Below are positions 1 to 7,684 of a stretch of 36,251 bases of DNA, piece by piece. Source of the DNA: Lachnospiraceae bacterium (GTDB lineage: Bacteria > Bacillota > Clostridia > Lachnospirales > Lachnospiraceae); assembly GCA_024681595.1 (NCBI GenBank), contig JAILAN010000072.1:1-36251 (forward strand), given 5' to 3'. Position numbers and translations under genes: made by a program. Under the pieces are notes generated by a model. That model was not told where the DNA came from. It searched no databases and was given only the letters and a program-made list of their open reading frames with translations. How positions within the stretch are numbered: position 1 is the first letter of the stretch; every line of letters starts with the position of its first letter.

Positions 1-83
1 GGATGAATAATCTTTATGACGACAGTATCGATGTCTCAATGAATCTCATCATACCGTATTATTCAGATACATTTGTTTATTAG
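1..83 (+). CDS. 3' end of an upstream gene (partial)
   Basis: An open frame runs from the window edge to a TAG at 81-83 and ends with the residues IIPYYSDTFVY. Only about 27 codons are visible, so no family can be assigned. It stops just before a good promoter (86-115), which fits the end of a preceding gene on the same strand. It could be a chance frame; the evidence is position and an open frame only. Confidence 0.35.
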   Translation, partial: MNNLYDDSIDVSMNLIIPYYSDTFVY

Positions 84-85
84 TG

Positions 86-115
86 TTGAGACTGATGGCA
101 TGTTTATGTTAGAAT
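86..115 (+). promoter_or_regulatory. Promoter of the ferredoxin oxidoreductase operon
   Basis: TTGAGA at 86-91 and TAGAAT at 110-115 are separated by 18 bp, and a TG at 107-108 makes an extended -10. Transcription would begin near 122. That excludes an upstream ATG at 114 as the start of the first gene and favours the ATG at 198. Confidence 0.6.
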
Positions 116-126
116 GATGTTCGGTA

Positions 127-182
127 CGTTAAATCGGGATGATCCCTATGTTTTGCGGCATAGGGATATTTTAAACTTAACG
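127..182 (+). promoter_or_regulatory. Structured 5' leader hairpin before porG
   Basis: A perfect 9-bp stem (ATCCCTATG at 142-150 with CATAGGGAT at 159-167, 8-nt loop) is followed by ATTTTAAA. An outer pairing of CGTTAA (127-132) with TTAACG (177-182) encloses it. A competing small hairpin, GGGA 136-139 with TCCC 143-146, shares the left arm. It lies between the predicted transcription start and the start codon at 198, so it could be a leader or attenuator element, or a weak terminator of the upstream gene. No known riboswitch class was recognised. Confidence 0.4.
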
Positions 183-197
183 AAATTTGAGGTAGAT

Positions 198-779
198 ATG
201 GACAAAGGAATAGAAATCAGATGGCACGGAAGAGGCGGGCAGGGTGCTAAAACCGCTGCACTTTTACTGGCAGATGTGTGTTTTAAGACCGGTGCTTATG
301 TTCAGGGTTTTCCCGAATACGGTCCCGAACGAATGGGAGCTCCCATAACAGCTTTTAACCGGATCTCACCGGATGAGATCCGCGTTCATTCCAATATTTA
401 TTATCCCGATCTGGTAGTTGTAGTTGATGAAACACTGTTAAGGTCAGTCGATGTAACTGCAGGTCTTAAAGATGACGGTGCCATCATAATAAATACTGAA
501 AAAGATCCTTCTGCGATCCGCCCTATGTTAAAAGAATTCAAAGGCAGAGTATATACATTAGATGCCAGGGATATCTCGGTTAAAGCTCTGGGCAAATATT
601 TCCCTAACACTCCAATGCTTTCGGCTGTTGTAGCAGTTACCGGAATTATGGAATGGCCCGTATTTATCAAAGAAATGAGAGCATCCTATGAACATAAATT
701 TGCCAAAAAACCGGAAGTTATAGACGGCAATATGAAAGCACTTGAATTGACATATGAAACTTTAAAGGAGCAGTTATAA
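198..779 (+). CDS. porG: 2-oxoacid:ferredoxin oxidoreductase, gamma subunit
   Basis: Gamma subunit of a four-subunit, CoA- and thiamine-diphosphate-dependent 2-oxoacid:ferredoxin oxidoreductase, which oxidatively decarboxylates a 2-oxoacid to acyl-CoA and reduces ferredoxin in the cytoplasm. The family signature WHGRGGQGAKT is at residues 9-19, followed by FPEYGPERMGAPI. The protein is 193 aa, normal for the family. I start it at ATG 198: GAGGT lies just upstream, the product then begins with the conserved N-terminus, and the in-frame ATG at 114 lies within or before the predicted promoter. The stop overlaps the next start (TAATG). Substrate (pyruvate versus branched-chain 2-oxoacids) cannot be decided from sequence; single-chain PFOR is usual in this family of bacteria, so a VOR-type role is plausible. 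Confidence 0.9.
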   Translation: MDKGIEIRWHGRGGQGAKTAALLLADVCFKTGAYVQGFPEYGPERMGAPITAFNRISPDEIRVHSNIYYPDLVVVVDETLLRSVDVTAGLKDDGAIIINTEKDPSAIRPMLKEFKGRVYTLDARDISVKALGKYFPNTPMLSAVVAVTGIMEWPVFIKEMRASYEHKFAKKPEVIDGNMKALELTYETLKEQL

Positions 780-1099
780 TGAGAACCGATATCAGCAGGA
801 TAAATGAACATACCCCTTATGAAGAACTTACGGAAGGTCTCATGATGTTTGCCGGCGGAACTTCCAAAAGTTTTAAGACCGGTGAATGGAGGACAAATAC
901 TCCGATATTCCATTCAGAAAAATGTAAACAATGTCTTTTATGTGCTCCGGTATGTCCGGACGGATGCATACCTGTCAAAGATTCAAAAAGATCTGACTTT
1001 GATTATGATCATTGCAAGGGCTGCGGTATATGTGTTAAGGCATGCCCTTTCAATGCAATAGAAATGGTCCCGGGTGTTGAACCTGTTATTAATTCTTAA
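779..1099 (+). CDS. porD: 2-oxoacid:ferredoxin oxidoreductase, delta (ferredoxin-like) subunit
   Basis: A 106-aa ferredoxin-like subunit that carries electrons from the catalytic centre to external ferredoxin. Two CxxCxxCxxxC motifs bind two [4Fe-4S] clusters: one begins CKQCLLCAPVCPDGC and the other CKGCGICVKACPF. The roughly 45-residue N-terminal extension (GGTSKSFKTGEWR) is typical of POR/VOR delta subunits and separates it from free ferredoxins. Its ATG overlaps the porG stop by one base, implying translational coupling. An AAAGGAGA site in its tail leads into the alpha subunit. Confidence 0.92.
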   Translation: MRTDISRINEHTPYEELTEGLMMFAGGTSKSFKTGEWRTNTPIFHSEKCKQCLLCAPVCPDGCIPVKDSKRSDFDYDHCKGCGICVKACPFNAIEMVPGVEPVINS

Positions 1100-1111
1100 A
1101 GGAGAACCGTT

Positions 1112-2308
1112 ATGTCGATTAAAGATCGTATGTCCGGTAATGAAGCTGTCGCTTATGCCATAAAGCAGATTGATCCGGATGTAATGCCCGCTTTTCCCAT
1201 AACTCCTTCAACGGAGATTCCTCAACTTGTATCAAATTACATAGCTAACGGTCAGATGAATACCGAATTCATTCCGGTTGAATCCGAGCATAGTTCCATG
1301 TCAGCCACAATAGGTGCGGAGGCCGCAGGTGCCCGATCACTTACAGCTACTTCGTCATGTGGACTTGCCCTGATGTGGGAGGAACTGCTCGTTGCTGCTT
1401 CTAACAGAATGCCCTGTGTATTGGCATTGGTGAACAGAACTTTGTCAGGTCCAATAAACATAAACTGCGATCATTCAGACAGTATGGGAGCACGTGATAC
1501 CGGCTGGATACAGATATATGCCGAGAATAATCAGGAAGCATATGATAATATGCTTCAGGCATTTCCTATAGCCGAAGATGAACACGTTCATCTGCCTGTA
1601 ATGATCTGCCAGGATGGTTTTATCACTTCACATGCTGTTCAGAATATAATACTTAATGAAGATAAAGATGTATGCGAATTTGTCGGAGAATATAATCCCG
1701 GTGAGTTTCTTCTCAACAAAGGTAATCCGGTCGCATTCGGACCGTATGCTTTAAGCTGTTATTCCATGGAAGCTAAAAAGGCGCAGGAAAAAGCCATGGA
1801 AGATTCCAAAGCAGTTATCGCAAAAGTGGCGAAGGATTACAGAGAAAGATTCGGTCGCGGATTTACATTTTTTGAAGAATACAGAACATCAGATGCCGAT
1901 CATATTATGATCATCATGGGATCAGCTGCCGGTACTGCCAAGCAGGCTGTCGATGACCTTCGTAACCAGGGTAAAAAGGTCGGAGTACTTAAACTCCGTG
2001 TATTCAGGCCTTTCCCCGGACAGGAGATCGCAAATGTTCTTCAGAACTGCAAGAGTGTAGCAATTATGGACAGGACTGAATCTTATAACGGACATGGCGG
2101 GCCTCTGTCATCCGAAGTAAGAGCCGCTCTTTTTGAATCAAAGACCTATCCCGAAGTCGTTTGTTATACATATGGTCTTGCAGGAAGAGATTTTACTGTC
2201 GAAGATGTATATGAGATTTTTGAAGAGCTCGAAAATGTATCATCGAATAATAATATTAGCATCATTCAGCACAGATATATAAATTTAAGGACCAAAGAGG
2301 ACAGATAA
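1112..2308 (+). CDS. porA: 2-oxoacid:ferredoxin oxidoreductase, alpha subunit
   Basis: Alpha subunit, 398 aa, of normal family length. It holds the pyrimidine-binding domain that pairs with beta to form the thiamine diphosphate site, plus a transketolase C-terminal-like domain. Visible signatures are the N-terminal GNEAVAYAIKQIDPDVMPAF followed by PITPSTEI, the EHSSMSATIGAEAAGARS segment that carries the catalytic-loop glutamate, and the C-terminal region RVFRPFPG with DRTESYNGHGGPL. The ribosome binding site AAAGGAGA lies 8-9 bases before ATG. The stop abuts the beta-subunit ATG directly (TAAATG), so alpha and beta are produced together. Confidence 0.93.
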   Translation: MSIKDRMSGNEAVAYAIKQIDPDVMPAFPITPSTEIPQLVSNYIANGQMNTEFIPVESEHSSMSATIGAEAAGARSLTATSSCGLALMWEELLVAASNRMPCVLALVNRTLSGPININCDHSDSMGARDTGWIQIYAENNQEAYDNMLQAFPIAEDEHVHLPVMICQDGFITSHAVQNIILNEDKDVCEFVGEYNPGEFLLNKGNPVAFGPYALSCYSMEAKKAQEKAMEDSKAVIAKVAKDYRERFGRGFTFFEEYRTSDADHIMIIMGSAAGTAKQAVDDLRNQGKKVGVLKLRVFRPFPGQEIANVLQNCKSVAIMDRTESYNGHGGPLSSEVRAALFESKTYPEVVCYTYGLAGRDFTVEDVYEIFEELENVSSNNNISIIQHRYINLRTKEDR

Positions 2309-3250
2309 ATGGCCGGATATAATCTTAAAGAAATAATGAACAAACCCGAACGGTTATCACCGGGGCATCGTATGTGTGCCGGATGCGGAGCAACGATAGG
2401 TGTAAGAGCTGTGTTAAGAGCTCTTCATGAAGGAGATGAGGCAGTTATTGGTAATGCTACAGGATGTCTTGAAGTTTCTTCCTATATGTATCCGTATACC
2501 GCTTGGGAAGATAGCTACATTCATAATGCATTTGAAAATGCCGGAGCGACACTCTCAGGTGTCGAAACTGCTTACAGGGCTCTTAAAAAACGCGGTAAGA
2601 TCTCGCCGGATACTACATATAAATTTATTACTTTCGGTGGTGATGGCGGAACATATGATATAGGATTCCAGTCGCTGTCAGGGGCAATGGAACGTGGCCA
2701 TGACATGGTTTATGTCTGTTACGACAATGGTGCGTACATGAACACCGGTATTCAGCGCTCATCAGCAACACCGCAATTTGCCGATACTACGACCACACCG
2801 GTCGGATCACTTTCTAACGGAAAACTACAGCCTCGTAAGGATCTGACTGCGATTATAGCTGAGCACAATGTTCCTTACGCAGCGCAGACTACATTTACCC
2901 GTGATTTTAAGGATATCCATGTTAAATCCGAAAAGGCTATATATACCGAAGGCGCATGTTTCCTTAATATTCTCGCTCCCTGTCCCAGAGGATGGCGATA
3001 TGATATGGCAGACATCATGAAGATATGTCAGTTAGCCGTTGATACGTGTTATTGGCCTTTATTTGAAGTTGAAAACGGAACATGGCGACTGACATATGAG
3101 CCTAAAAAGAAACTTCCTATCGAGGATTTTCTCAAAGAACAGGGCAGATTCAAGCATCTGTTCAAACCCGGTAACGAAGATCTGATAGTACAGTTTCAGG
3201 AAGAAGTTGACAGACGCTGGGAAGATATCCTGTTTAGGTGTAGCAGATAG
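2309..3250 (+). CDS. porB: 2-oxoacid:ferredoxin oxidoreductase, beta subunit
   Basis: Beta subunit, 313 aa, which binds the thiamine diphosphate diphosphate group and the proximal [4Fe-4S] cluster. Four cysteines fit the cluster ligands: C23 and C26 (CAGC), C53 (ATGC) and C225 (APCPRGW). The thiamine diphosphate/Mg motif GDGGTYDIG is at residues 111-119, with the distal DNGAYMNTG at 139-147. All expected residues are present, so the complex should be active. The next gene follows after 8 bp with an AGGAGG site overlapping this stop, so it is part of the operon. Confidence 0.93.
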   Translation: MAGYNLKEIMNKPERLSPGHRMCAGCGATIGVRAVLRALHEGDEAVIGNATGCLEVSSYMYPYTAWEDSYIHNAFENAGATLSGVETAYRALKKRGKISPDTTYKFITFGGDGGTYDIGFQSLSGAMERGHDMVYVCYDNGAYMNTGIQRSSATPQFADTTTTPVGSLSNGKLQPRKDLTAIIAEHNVPYAAQTTFTRDFKDIHVKSEKAIYTEGACFLNILAPCPRGWRYDMADIMKICQLAVDTCYWPLFEVENGTWRLTYEPKKKLPIEDFLKEQGRFKHLFKPGNEDLIVQFQEEVDRRWEDILFRCSR

Positions 3251-3258
3251 GAGGTAAT

Positions 3259-4167
3259 ATGGAAGAAAACCGACTTTTCAACAATGATCATGTAATATCC
3301 TGGCTGCAGTATTTTTCAGCTCACACAGATATAGACCTTGAGCATGTAAAGATACTGGATATCACTAGAAAAAACAAAAATCTTATTCCGGCATGCGAAG
3401 CACACAGATGTGTATTGGTATTTACCGAAGCAGGTCATCCGGATATCTTTTACAGAATGTATAATGCCGGACTCGGCGAATGCACCGTTATTTACAACGA
3501 GGGTTCAGAACCTGACGGTCCTATAAAAAAGGATCTTGTTTCTGACATGATAGACCGTGGAATAAATGCTTCAGCGGGTATGATCATATTAAATCCCAAT
3601 GCCCGTTCAACTGTAAAATTCGGAATGGATAATTCTGTTCTGGCCAAAGGATCCGTCAAATATGTCGGGTCTGAGATCAGAGCCGTATTATTATCAAAAA
3701 TGCAGATAGAAGAGGGTAAGAACATATGTGTTATCTCCGGCGAGTCAATAGTTGTCGAATCTGCCATTCTTGATGGCGAAGGAGAGATTATAGCCGTTGA
3801 ATATAATGGAAATGACAGACGAGCTCTTGAAGAAAATGTTGAACAGTTCGGTTTGAATAATGTTCATATCATCGATCATGTAGATGATAACTCATTAAAC
3901 GGCCTCCCCATACCTGATGTCACGATGCTGGTAGCATCTGCCTCTATGGAACAGGAAATCGAGTGCCTCCTTAGATTAAATTCCAAAATGGAGTTCGTTA
4001 TCTATACGCTTGATTTTGTTTTGGCAGCTTCAATGATAGATTACTGTAAGAAAATATGTGTTTCAGATCCTGAGATCATTCAGATAGCAGTTTCAAAAGT
4101 TACCTCAAGACATAATTATGATGTCCAGCCTGCTCCCTGGATCATCTCTTTTACAGCAGGAGAGTAA
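3259..4167 (+). CDS. Degenerate CobL/CbiE-CbiT-like protein (probable pseudo-methyltransferase)
   Basis: A 302-aa protein last in the oxidoreductase operon. Residues about 133-300 follow the layout of CbiT/CobL C-terminal domains: SEIRAVLLSKMQI matches the usual REVRAxxLSKLxL lead-in, then AVEYN (E181, the ribose-binding acidic position), FGLNNVHIIDH, a GLPIPD segment and PWIIS at the end. Residues about 50-115 resemble the second half of a CbiE domain (NAGLGECTVIYNEG). The SAM glycine loop, normally DIGAGTGSVSIE, is replaced by VISGESIVVES (residues 158-168) and appears about two residues shorter, so SAM binding and catalysis are doubtful. The protein is also shorter than bifunctional CobL (about 400 aa), and no cobalamin genes are nearby. 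I infer a recruited, non-catalytic role linked to the oxidoreductase; the family match is by eye. Confidence 0.6.
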   Translation: MEENRLFNNDHVISWLQYFSAHTDIDLEHVKILDITRKNKNLIPACEAHRCVLVFTEAGHPDIFYRMYNAGLGECTVIYNEGSEPDGPIKKDLVSDMIDRGINASAGMIILNPNARSTVKFGMDNSVLAKGSVKYVGSEIRAVLLSKMQIEEGKNICVISGESIVVESAILDGEGEIIAVEYNGNDRRALEENVEQFGLNNVHIIDHVDDNSLNGLPIPDVTMLVASASMEQEIECLLRLNSKMEFVIYTLDFVLAASMIDYCKKICVSDPEIIQIAVSKVTSRHNYDVQPAPWIISFTAGE

Positions 4168-4231
4168 CGCCCATACTATATATTGTATGAATTATACAAA
4201 TCGGGGTTAAGTATATACCAAATGTGTCCGA

Positions 4232-4237
4232 TATAAT
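4232..4237 (+). promoter_or_regulatory. Candidate -10 box for the 53-aa gene
   Basis: A perfect TATAAT lies 48 bp before the start codon at 4286 and downstream of the operon end at 4167. No convincing -35 box is visible 16-18 bp upstream (the region reads TTAAGTAT), so an activator or alternative sigma factor may be involved. Confidence 0.45.
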
Positions 4238-4285
4238 AAACAGAGATGTTTGATGTTTTTGTTTTTCATACAAGGAGGTGGAATT

Positions 4286-4447
4286 ATGAAGACAGTAAAA
4301 GCAATCTCCAACGGATACAATTCTGAAGGGAGAACCGGAGTACCGTATTACTTTAAACCTTCTGTAAAAAAGAACGTTAAGGATTCAGATCGTTCTTTGG
4401 ATTTTACTCATTATGAGAAGAAAGCCATGTTAAGTTATAAGAAGTAA
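4286..4447 (+). CDS. 53-aa orphan protein, unrecognised
   Basis: A small basic protein starting MKTVKAISNGYNSEG and ending KKAMLSYKK. It has no membrane segment, signal peptide or cysteines, and is rich in Lys, Ser and Tyr. The start is fixed by a near-perfect ribosome binding site AAGGAGGTG at 4272-4280, five bases before ATG. An upstream in-frame ATG at 4250 has no such site. It has its own TATAAT upstream and a strong terminator directly after its stop, so it looks like a monocistronic, well-translated gene. I do not recognise the family and assign no function. Confidence 0.7.
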   Translation: MKTVKAISNGYNSEGRTGVPYYFKPSVKKNVKDSDRSLDFTHYEKKAMLSYKK

Positions 4448-4459
4448 GTTGTTGACCAT

Positions 4460-4497
4460 AACAGAACCCCGTATCAGTTTTGATACGGGGTTTTGTT
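4460..4497 (+). terminator. Rho-independent terminator
   Basis: A long hairpin whose core CCCCGTATCA (4467-4476) pairs with TGATACGGGG (4481-4490) over a 4-nt loop. It extends outward through AACAGAA and TTTTGTT, with one G-T wobble, to about 17 pairs. The right arm supplies a T run after the GC core. It ends the 53-aa gene, and the A run on the other flank could let it work on both strands. Confidence 0.9.
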
Positions 4498-4554
4498 AAC
4501 TAAACCGACGTATTTCATTAATTCATACAAAACGCATTAAACAAAGATTTATGA

Positions 4555-4560
4555 TATAAT
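4555..4560 (+). promoter_or_regulatory. TATAAT just before the lipoprotein start
   Basis: A perfect -10 hexamer ends six bases before the ATG at 4567, so transcription would begin at or next to the start codon. No -35 match is obvious. There is no Shine-Dalgarno sequence between the box and the ATG, so a leaderless mRNA is possible. Confidence 0.4.
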
Positions 4561-4566
4561 CATCAT

Positions 4567-5442
4567 ATGTATAAAACAGTATCAATCAGAAAAACAATCA
4601 ACATTATTTCATTTATATTTCTGGGTGTTTTTATGTTTTTTTTAATGGGGTGTTCCGGCAAAAGAACTGAATCAGAAACTGAAACCGATACTAAAGCAGA
4701 CGATAAGGAATCTGTTGAATTTGTCTACAAAAAACCTGATAGCTCTTTTGACTTTTCCCTCAAAAAAACCATATACAAAAAAAATAACCTCGTCATATAT
4801 TTTAAAGGGGATAACAACCTGAACGGCAAGAAAGCATATGTCAAATGCTTTGATAAAGAAGGCGAAGAAATCAAAATATTTAACGCAAGTATAAATAATA
4901 ATAAGATCCTCATCAAAACAACAGATCCTGCCAAAGTCAGCGGTATATATGTCTATCCGGAAGAAAACTATGACTATTATTATAAGATAAGATATCTGGA
5001 TTCCGATGATTATGCCATATTGCAGAGCATGTTTGTATATGACCTTGGCTGGGAGGACTTGGGCGATACCGATAAATATCTCTTTGATTCCGAAAAAAAG
5101 GAGATTAAAGAAAATGCTCAAAAAGCTGCTCAAAATGAACATGAAGCTTTTGAGATGATCAAGGGAAAATGGATTAATCAGGACGACCCCGACAAGACAA
5201 TAGATATTTTCGAAAATGACAATGGAACATTCACATTATCATTGTACGAACCGGAAGAAGATGATACGTATGATTATTACATGGAAAGCCTCTATTACTA
5301 TTTTGACGATTACCTGAATGCATATGACATCACCGGATCTACCGGAAATATGACTGCCCCTGTATATCTCTGGATCTCAGAGGACGGTAAATATCTGTAT
5401 GAAGATAAATCATTTGAATCTCCCTATATAAAACCCGAGTGA
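4567..5442 (+). CDS. Putative lipoprotein, unrecognised
   Basis: A 291-aa protein with a lysine/arginine-bearing N-terminus, a hydrophobic stretch (residues 12-26) and a lipobox-like LMGC with Cys29, predicting an outer-surface lipid-anchored protein. A short acidic linker (SETETDTKADDKE) follows. Two beta-rich, tyrosine- and aspartate-rich regions come next: one around residues 55-160, and one from about 195, starting MIKGKWINQDD, that resembles small lipocalin-like domains. No catalytic motif is seen. The start has no clear ribosome binding site. The stop overlaps the GTG of the following diguanylate cyclase by four bases (GTGA), suggesting co-translation, so it could be the sensory partner of that enzyme (inference). 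Confidence 0.75.
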   Translation: MYKTVSIRKTINIISFIFLGVFMFFLMGCSGKRTESETETDTKADDKESVEFVYKKPDSSFDFSLKKTIYKKNNLVIYFKGDNNLNGKKAYVKCFDKEGEEIKIFNASINNNKILIKTTDPAKVSGIYVYPEENYDYYYKIRYLDSDDYAILQSMFVYDLGWEDLGDTDKYLFDSEKKEIKENAQKAAQNEHEAFEMIKGKWINQDDPDKTIDIFENDNGTFTLSLYEPEEDDTYDYYMESLYYYFDDYLNAYDITGSTGNMTAPVYLWISEDGKYLYEDKSFESPYIKPE

Positions 5443-6890
5443 TCATAGCAAATATTATGAGTGAAGTAATGACACAACAGGAATGTAAAAAGCCCATCAA
5501 ACGTAGTATTATCATACGTCTGTTTCTGTTTTTTCTTTTTATGAGCATAACTGTGGGATATCTGAATTTTCGCGGATATCGTGATTCCACAAGGAGCAAT
5601 TATCGCACAAATCTTAGGGGCGCTATCGATTACGTAATATCTAACATGGATGCAGATGATCTGGATAACTGCATCAAGACCCAAACTAAATCTCCCAAAT
5701 ATGAACAGTTAAGACTCCTGTTGGACAAAATGGTAGACACATTCGATCTTCAATATGTGTATATCATGGTTCCTCTAAACACTGACGGAAAAGATTCTCA
5801 ATTATACGTTATGGAATCGCATTCTGCCGAAGAATATGCCCAGGGTAAGTACAGAGATATGTTCTGTAAAACTTCAGGTGATGAATATCCTGTAAAAGCT
5901 TCCCGAAATTTTATGAAAGCATATAATTCGGATGATATTTCTTATTTTGATTCCGTATCTGTCTGGGGGCGTCAATATAATGCCTCTATGCCTTTGTTCA
6001 ACAGTAATGGAGAACGTTTTGCGATCATATGTGCCGAAATAAATAATGATTTGATAATGGATATCGCCATACGTTATATCATTTCTTCAGTTGGATTTTT
6101 TATATTAGCCGGTCTTGTTGTGCTGTTTCTTTTATACAGATGGATTAGCAAGAATATTACTTATCCGATAAAACAGCTTGAAAAAAGGGCAGTGGAATTT
6201 GCCGATAGCTGTGAGGAATCCAAAGACTTGAATTATATAGTGTTTAAAGATCCTGGATTTAAAACCGATAATGAACTGGATCTATTATCAAATTCTATAA
6301 AACGAATGGCTCATTCACTTAGAATATATGTCCAGGATATGATTAAAGCTAATGAAGAAGCCATGAATGCACGGCTTGAAAATAAGCAAATGTCTAAGCT
6401 TATCTATAAGGATTCTCTTACAAGAGTAAAAAACAAAGCTGCTTATCTGGAGGAAAAAGCTGCTTTGACCGACAATATAAAGTGTGGTGAGACCGATTTT
6501 GGAATAATGATGATCGACGCCAATAATCTGAAAAAGATAAATGATACCTACGGGCACGAGCACGGTGATGAATACATCGTCGGAACCTGTGAAGCAATAT
6601 GTGATGTGTTTAAGCATTCTTCTGTGTATCGAATAGGCGGAGATGAATTTATCGTTGTATTAAAAGGACGTGATTACATCGACAGAAACAGATTGCAAAA
6701 AGAGCTGTCCGGTAAATTTTCCGGTTACCGTCTGGATAAAGACAGAAAACCCTGGCAAAAATATTCTGCCGCAACAGGCATAGCAACGTACAAACCGGGC
6801 GACAGTGTTGACGATGTATTTGTACGAGCTGATAAAGCTATGTACAAAAATAAACAAAAGATCAAGGATAGCACTGCTAAGGAAAACTGA
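5439..6890 (+). CDS. Membrane-bound diguanylate cyclase (HAMP-GGDEF)
   Basis: Makes cyclic di-GMP from two GTP at the inner face of the membrane. Order: first transmembrane helix about residues 24-42, an extracytoplasmic sensor region to about 205 (Cache-like size), second helix about 211-233, HAMP about 235-290, and a GGDEF domain from about 320. The active-site motif GGDEF is intact at residues 400-404, preceded by DANNLKKIND. The inhibitory I-site RxxD is absent at its usual position (FKHS instead), so product inhibition is probably weak. The start is uncertain: GTG 5439 gives a four-base GTGA overlap with the lipoprotein stop, while ATGs at 5457 and 5469 are alternatives with no better ribosome binding sites. 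Confidence 0.9.
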   Translation: MIIANIMSEVMTQQECKKPIKRSIIIRLFLFFLFMSITVGYLNFRGYRDSTRSNYRTNLRGAIDYVISNMDADDLDNCIKTQTKSPKYEQLRLLLDKMVDTFDLQYVYIMVPLNTDGKDSQLYVMESHSAEEYAQGKYRDMFCKTSGDEYPVKASRNFMKAYNSDDISYFDSVSVWGRQYNASMPLFNSNGERFAIICAEINNDLIMDIAIRYIISSVGFFILAGLVVLFLLYRWISKNITYPIKQLEKRAVEFADSCEESKDLNYIVFKDPGFKTDNELDLLSNSIKRMAHSLRIYVQDMIKANEEAMNARLENKQMSKLIYKDSLTRVKNKAAYLEEKAALTDNIKCGETDFGIMMIDANNLKKINDTYGHEHGDEYIVGTCEAICDVFKHSSVYRIGGDEFIVVLKGRDYIDRNRLQKELSGKFSGYRLDKDRKPWQKYSAATGIATYKPGDSVDDVFVRADKAMYKNKQKIKDSTAKEN

Positions 6891-6905
6891 CGATCAGAAT
6901 AAAAT

Positions 6906-7661
6906 ATGAGTAAATACACAACTGACGAAAAATATATAACAGGTAAAAAAGGGCAAAAGATCGCCATAAAAGCTTATTATCCTGCTGATAAAGAATCTAA
7001 ATATCCGGCTGTGATCTTTTCTCATGGTTTTGGCTCAAATTATCGGGCTTTAGAACATCACGGCAAGACTATTGCCGAGCATAATATCATATGTTTTTTT
7101 CTGGATTTTTGCGGTGGAGGTTTAGAATCTTTAAGCGATGGTTCCATGAAAGATATGACAATCTTAAGCGAAGTTTCAGACCTTGAAGACGTATACTCAT
7201 ATGTCTGCTCTCTGGATGAAGTCGATACCGAGAAAATATTTCTGATGGGAGAGAGTCAGGGGGGATTGGTTAGTGCATATCTGGCTCCACATATAAGCGC
7301 TAAAATACGTGGCCTGATATTATGGTATCCTGCATTTGTGATTCCCGATGATTCAGCCCGAAGGATTCGTGAAGGAGTTAACGAAGTTTTCGGGCAGATG
7401 CTTTCTCCCGAATATGATAAAGTTGCTGTCAATATCGATATAAGGAAAATAATGCATGATTACTCCGGTCCTGTGCTCATCATTCATGGTGATAAGGATG
7501 GGATCGTTCCGATCCGCTATTCTGAATCAGCTGAAACGATATATGATAATGCTTCATTGATAGTCATTAAAGATGCTGATCACGGATTTGATGATGATGA
7601 TTCTTTATATGCTATAAACAATTCAATAGATTTCATGTTGAAGAATATTAAAGATCCTTAA
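6906..7661 (+). CDS. Alpha/beta hydrolase (cinnamoyl-esterase-like)
   Basis: A 251-aa cytoplasmic serine hydrolase. The oxyanion strand is HGFGSN (40-45), the nucleophile elbow GESQGG places Ser117, and Asp198 (HGDKDGIVP) and His226 (DADHGFDD) complete the triad. The DFCGGG and SDG segment at about 67-79 is a feature I associate with esterase-type hydrolases of rumen and gut Firmicutes, including feruloyl/cinnamoyl esterases. There is no signal peptide, so an imported ester or peptide substrate is likely, but the substrate cannot be read from sequence. It follows the diguanylate cyclase after 15 bp and is probably co-transcribed. Confidence 0.85.
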   Translation: MSKYTTDEKYITGKKGQKIAIKAYYPADKESKYPAVIFSHGFGSNYRALEHHGKTIAEHNIICFFLDFCGGGLESLSDGSMKDMTILSEVSDLEDVYSYVCSLDEVDTEKIFLMGESQGGLVSAYLAPHISAKIRGLILWYPAFVIPDDSARRIREGVNEVFGQMLSPEYDKVAVNIDIRKIMHDYSGPVLIIHGDKDGIVPIRYSESAETIYDNASLIVIKDADHGFDDDDSLYAINNSIDFMLKNIKDP

Positions 7662-7684
7662 AATGTGAAAGGAGAAGATTATCT

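Noticed and set aside
114-197. Upstream start (ATG 114) for the gamma subunit, adding 28 residues.
   Set aside because: The extra segment overlaps the -10 box and the leader hairpin, is not family-like, and the ATG at 198 has GAGGT and the conserved N-terminus.
4171-4190. Weak hairpin CATAC...GTATG after the CobL-like gene as a terminator.
   Set aside because: Only five pairs, AT-rich and without a T run; too weak to support.
4672-5142. 156-codon open frame antisense to the lipoprotein gene, hydrophobic.
   Set aside because: It mirrors the Asp/Tyr/Lys-rich codons of the sense gene, has no ribosome binding site and overlaps a gene with a clear lipoprotein signal.
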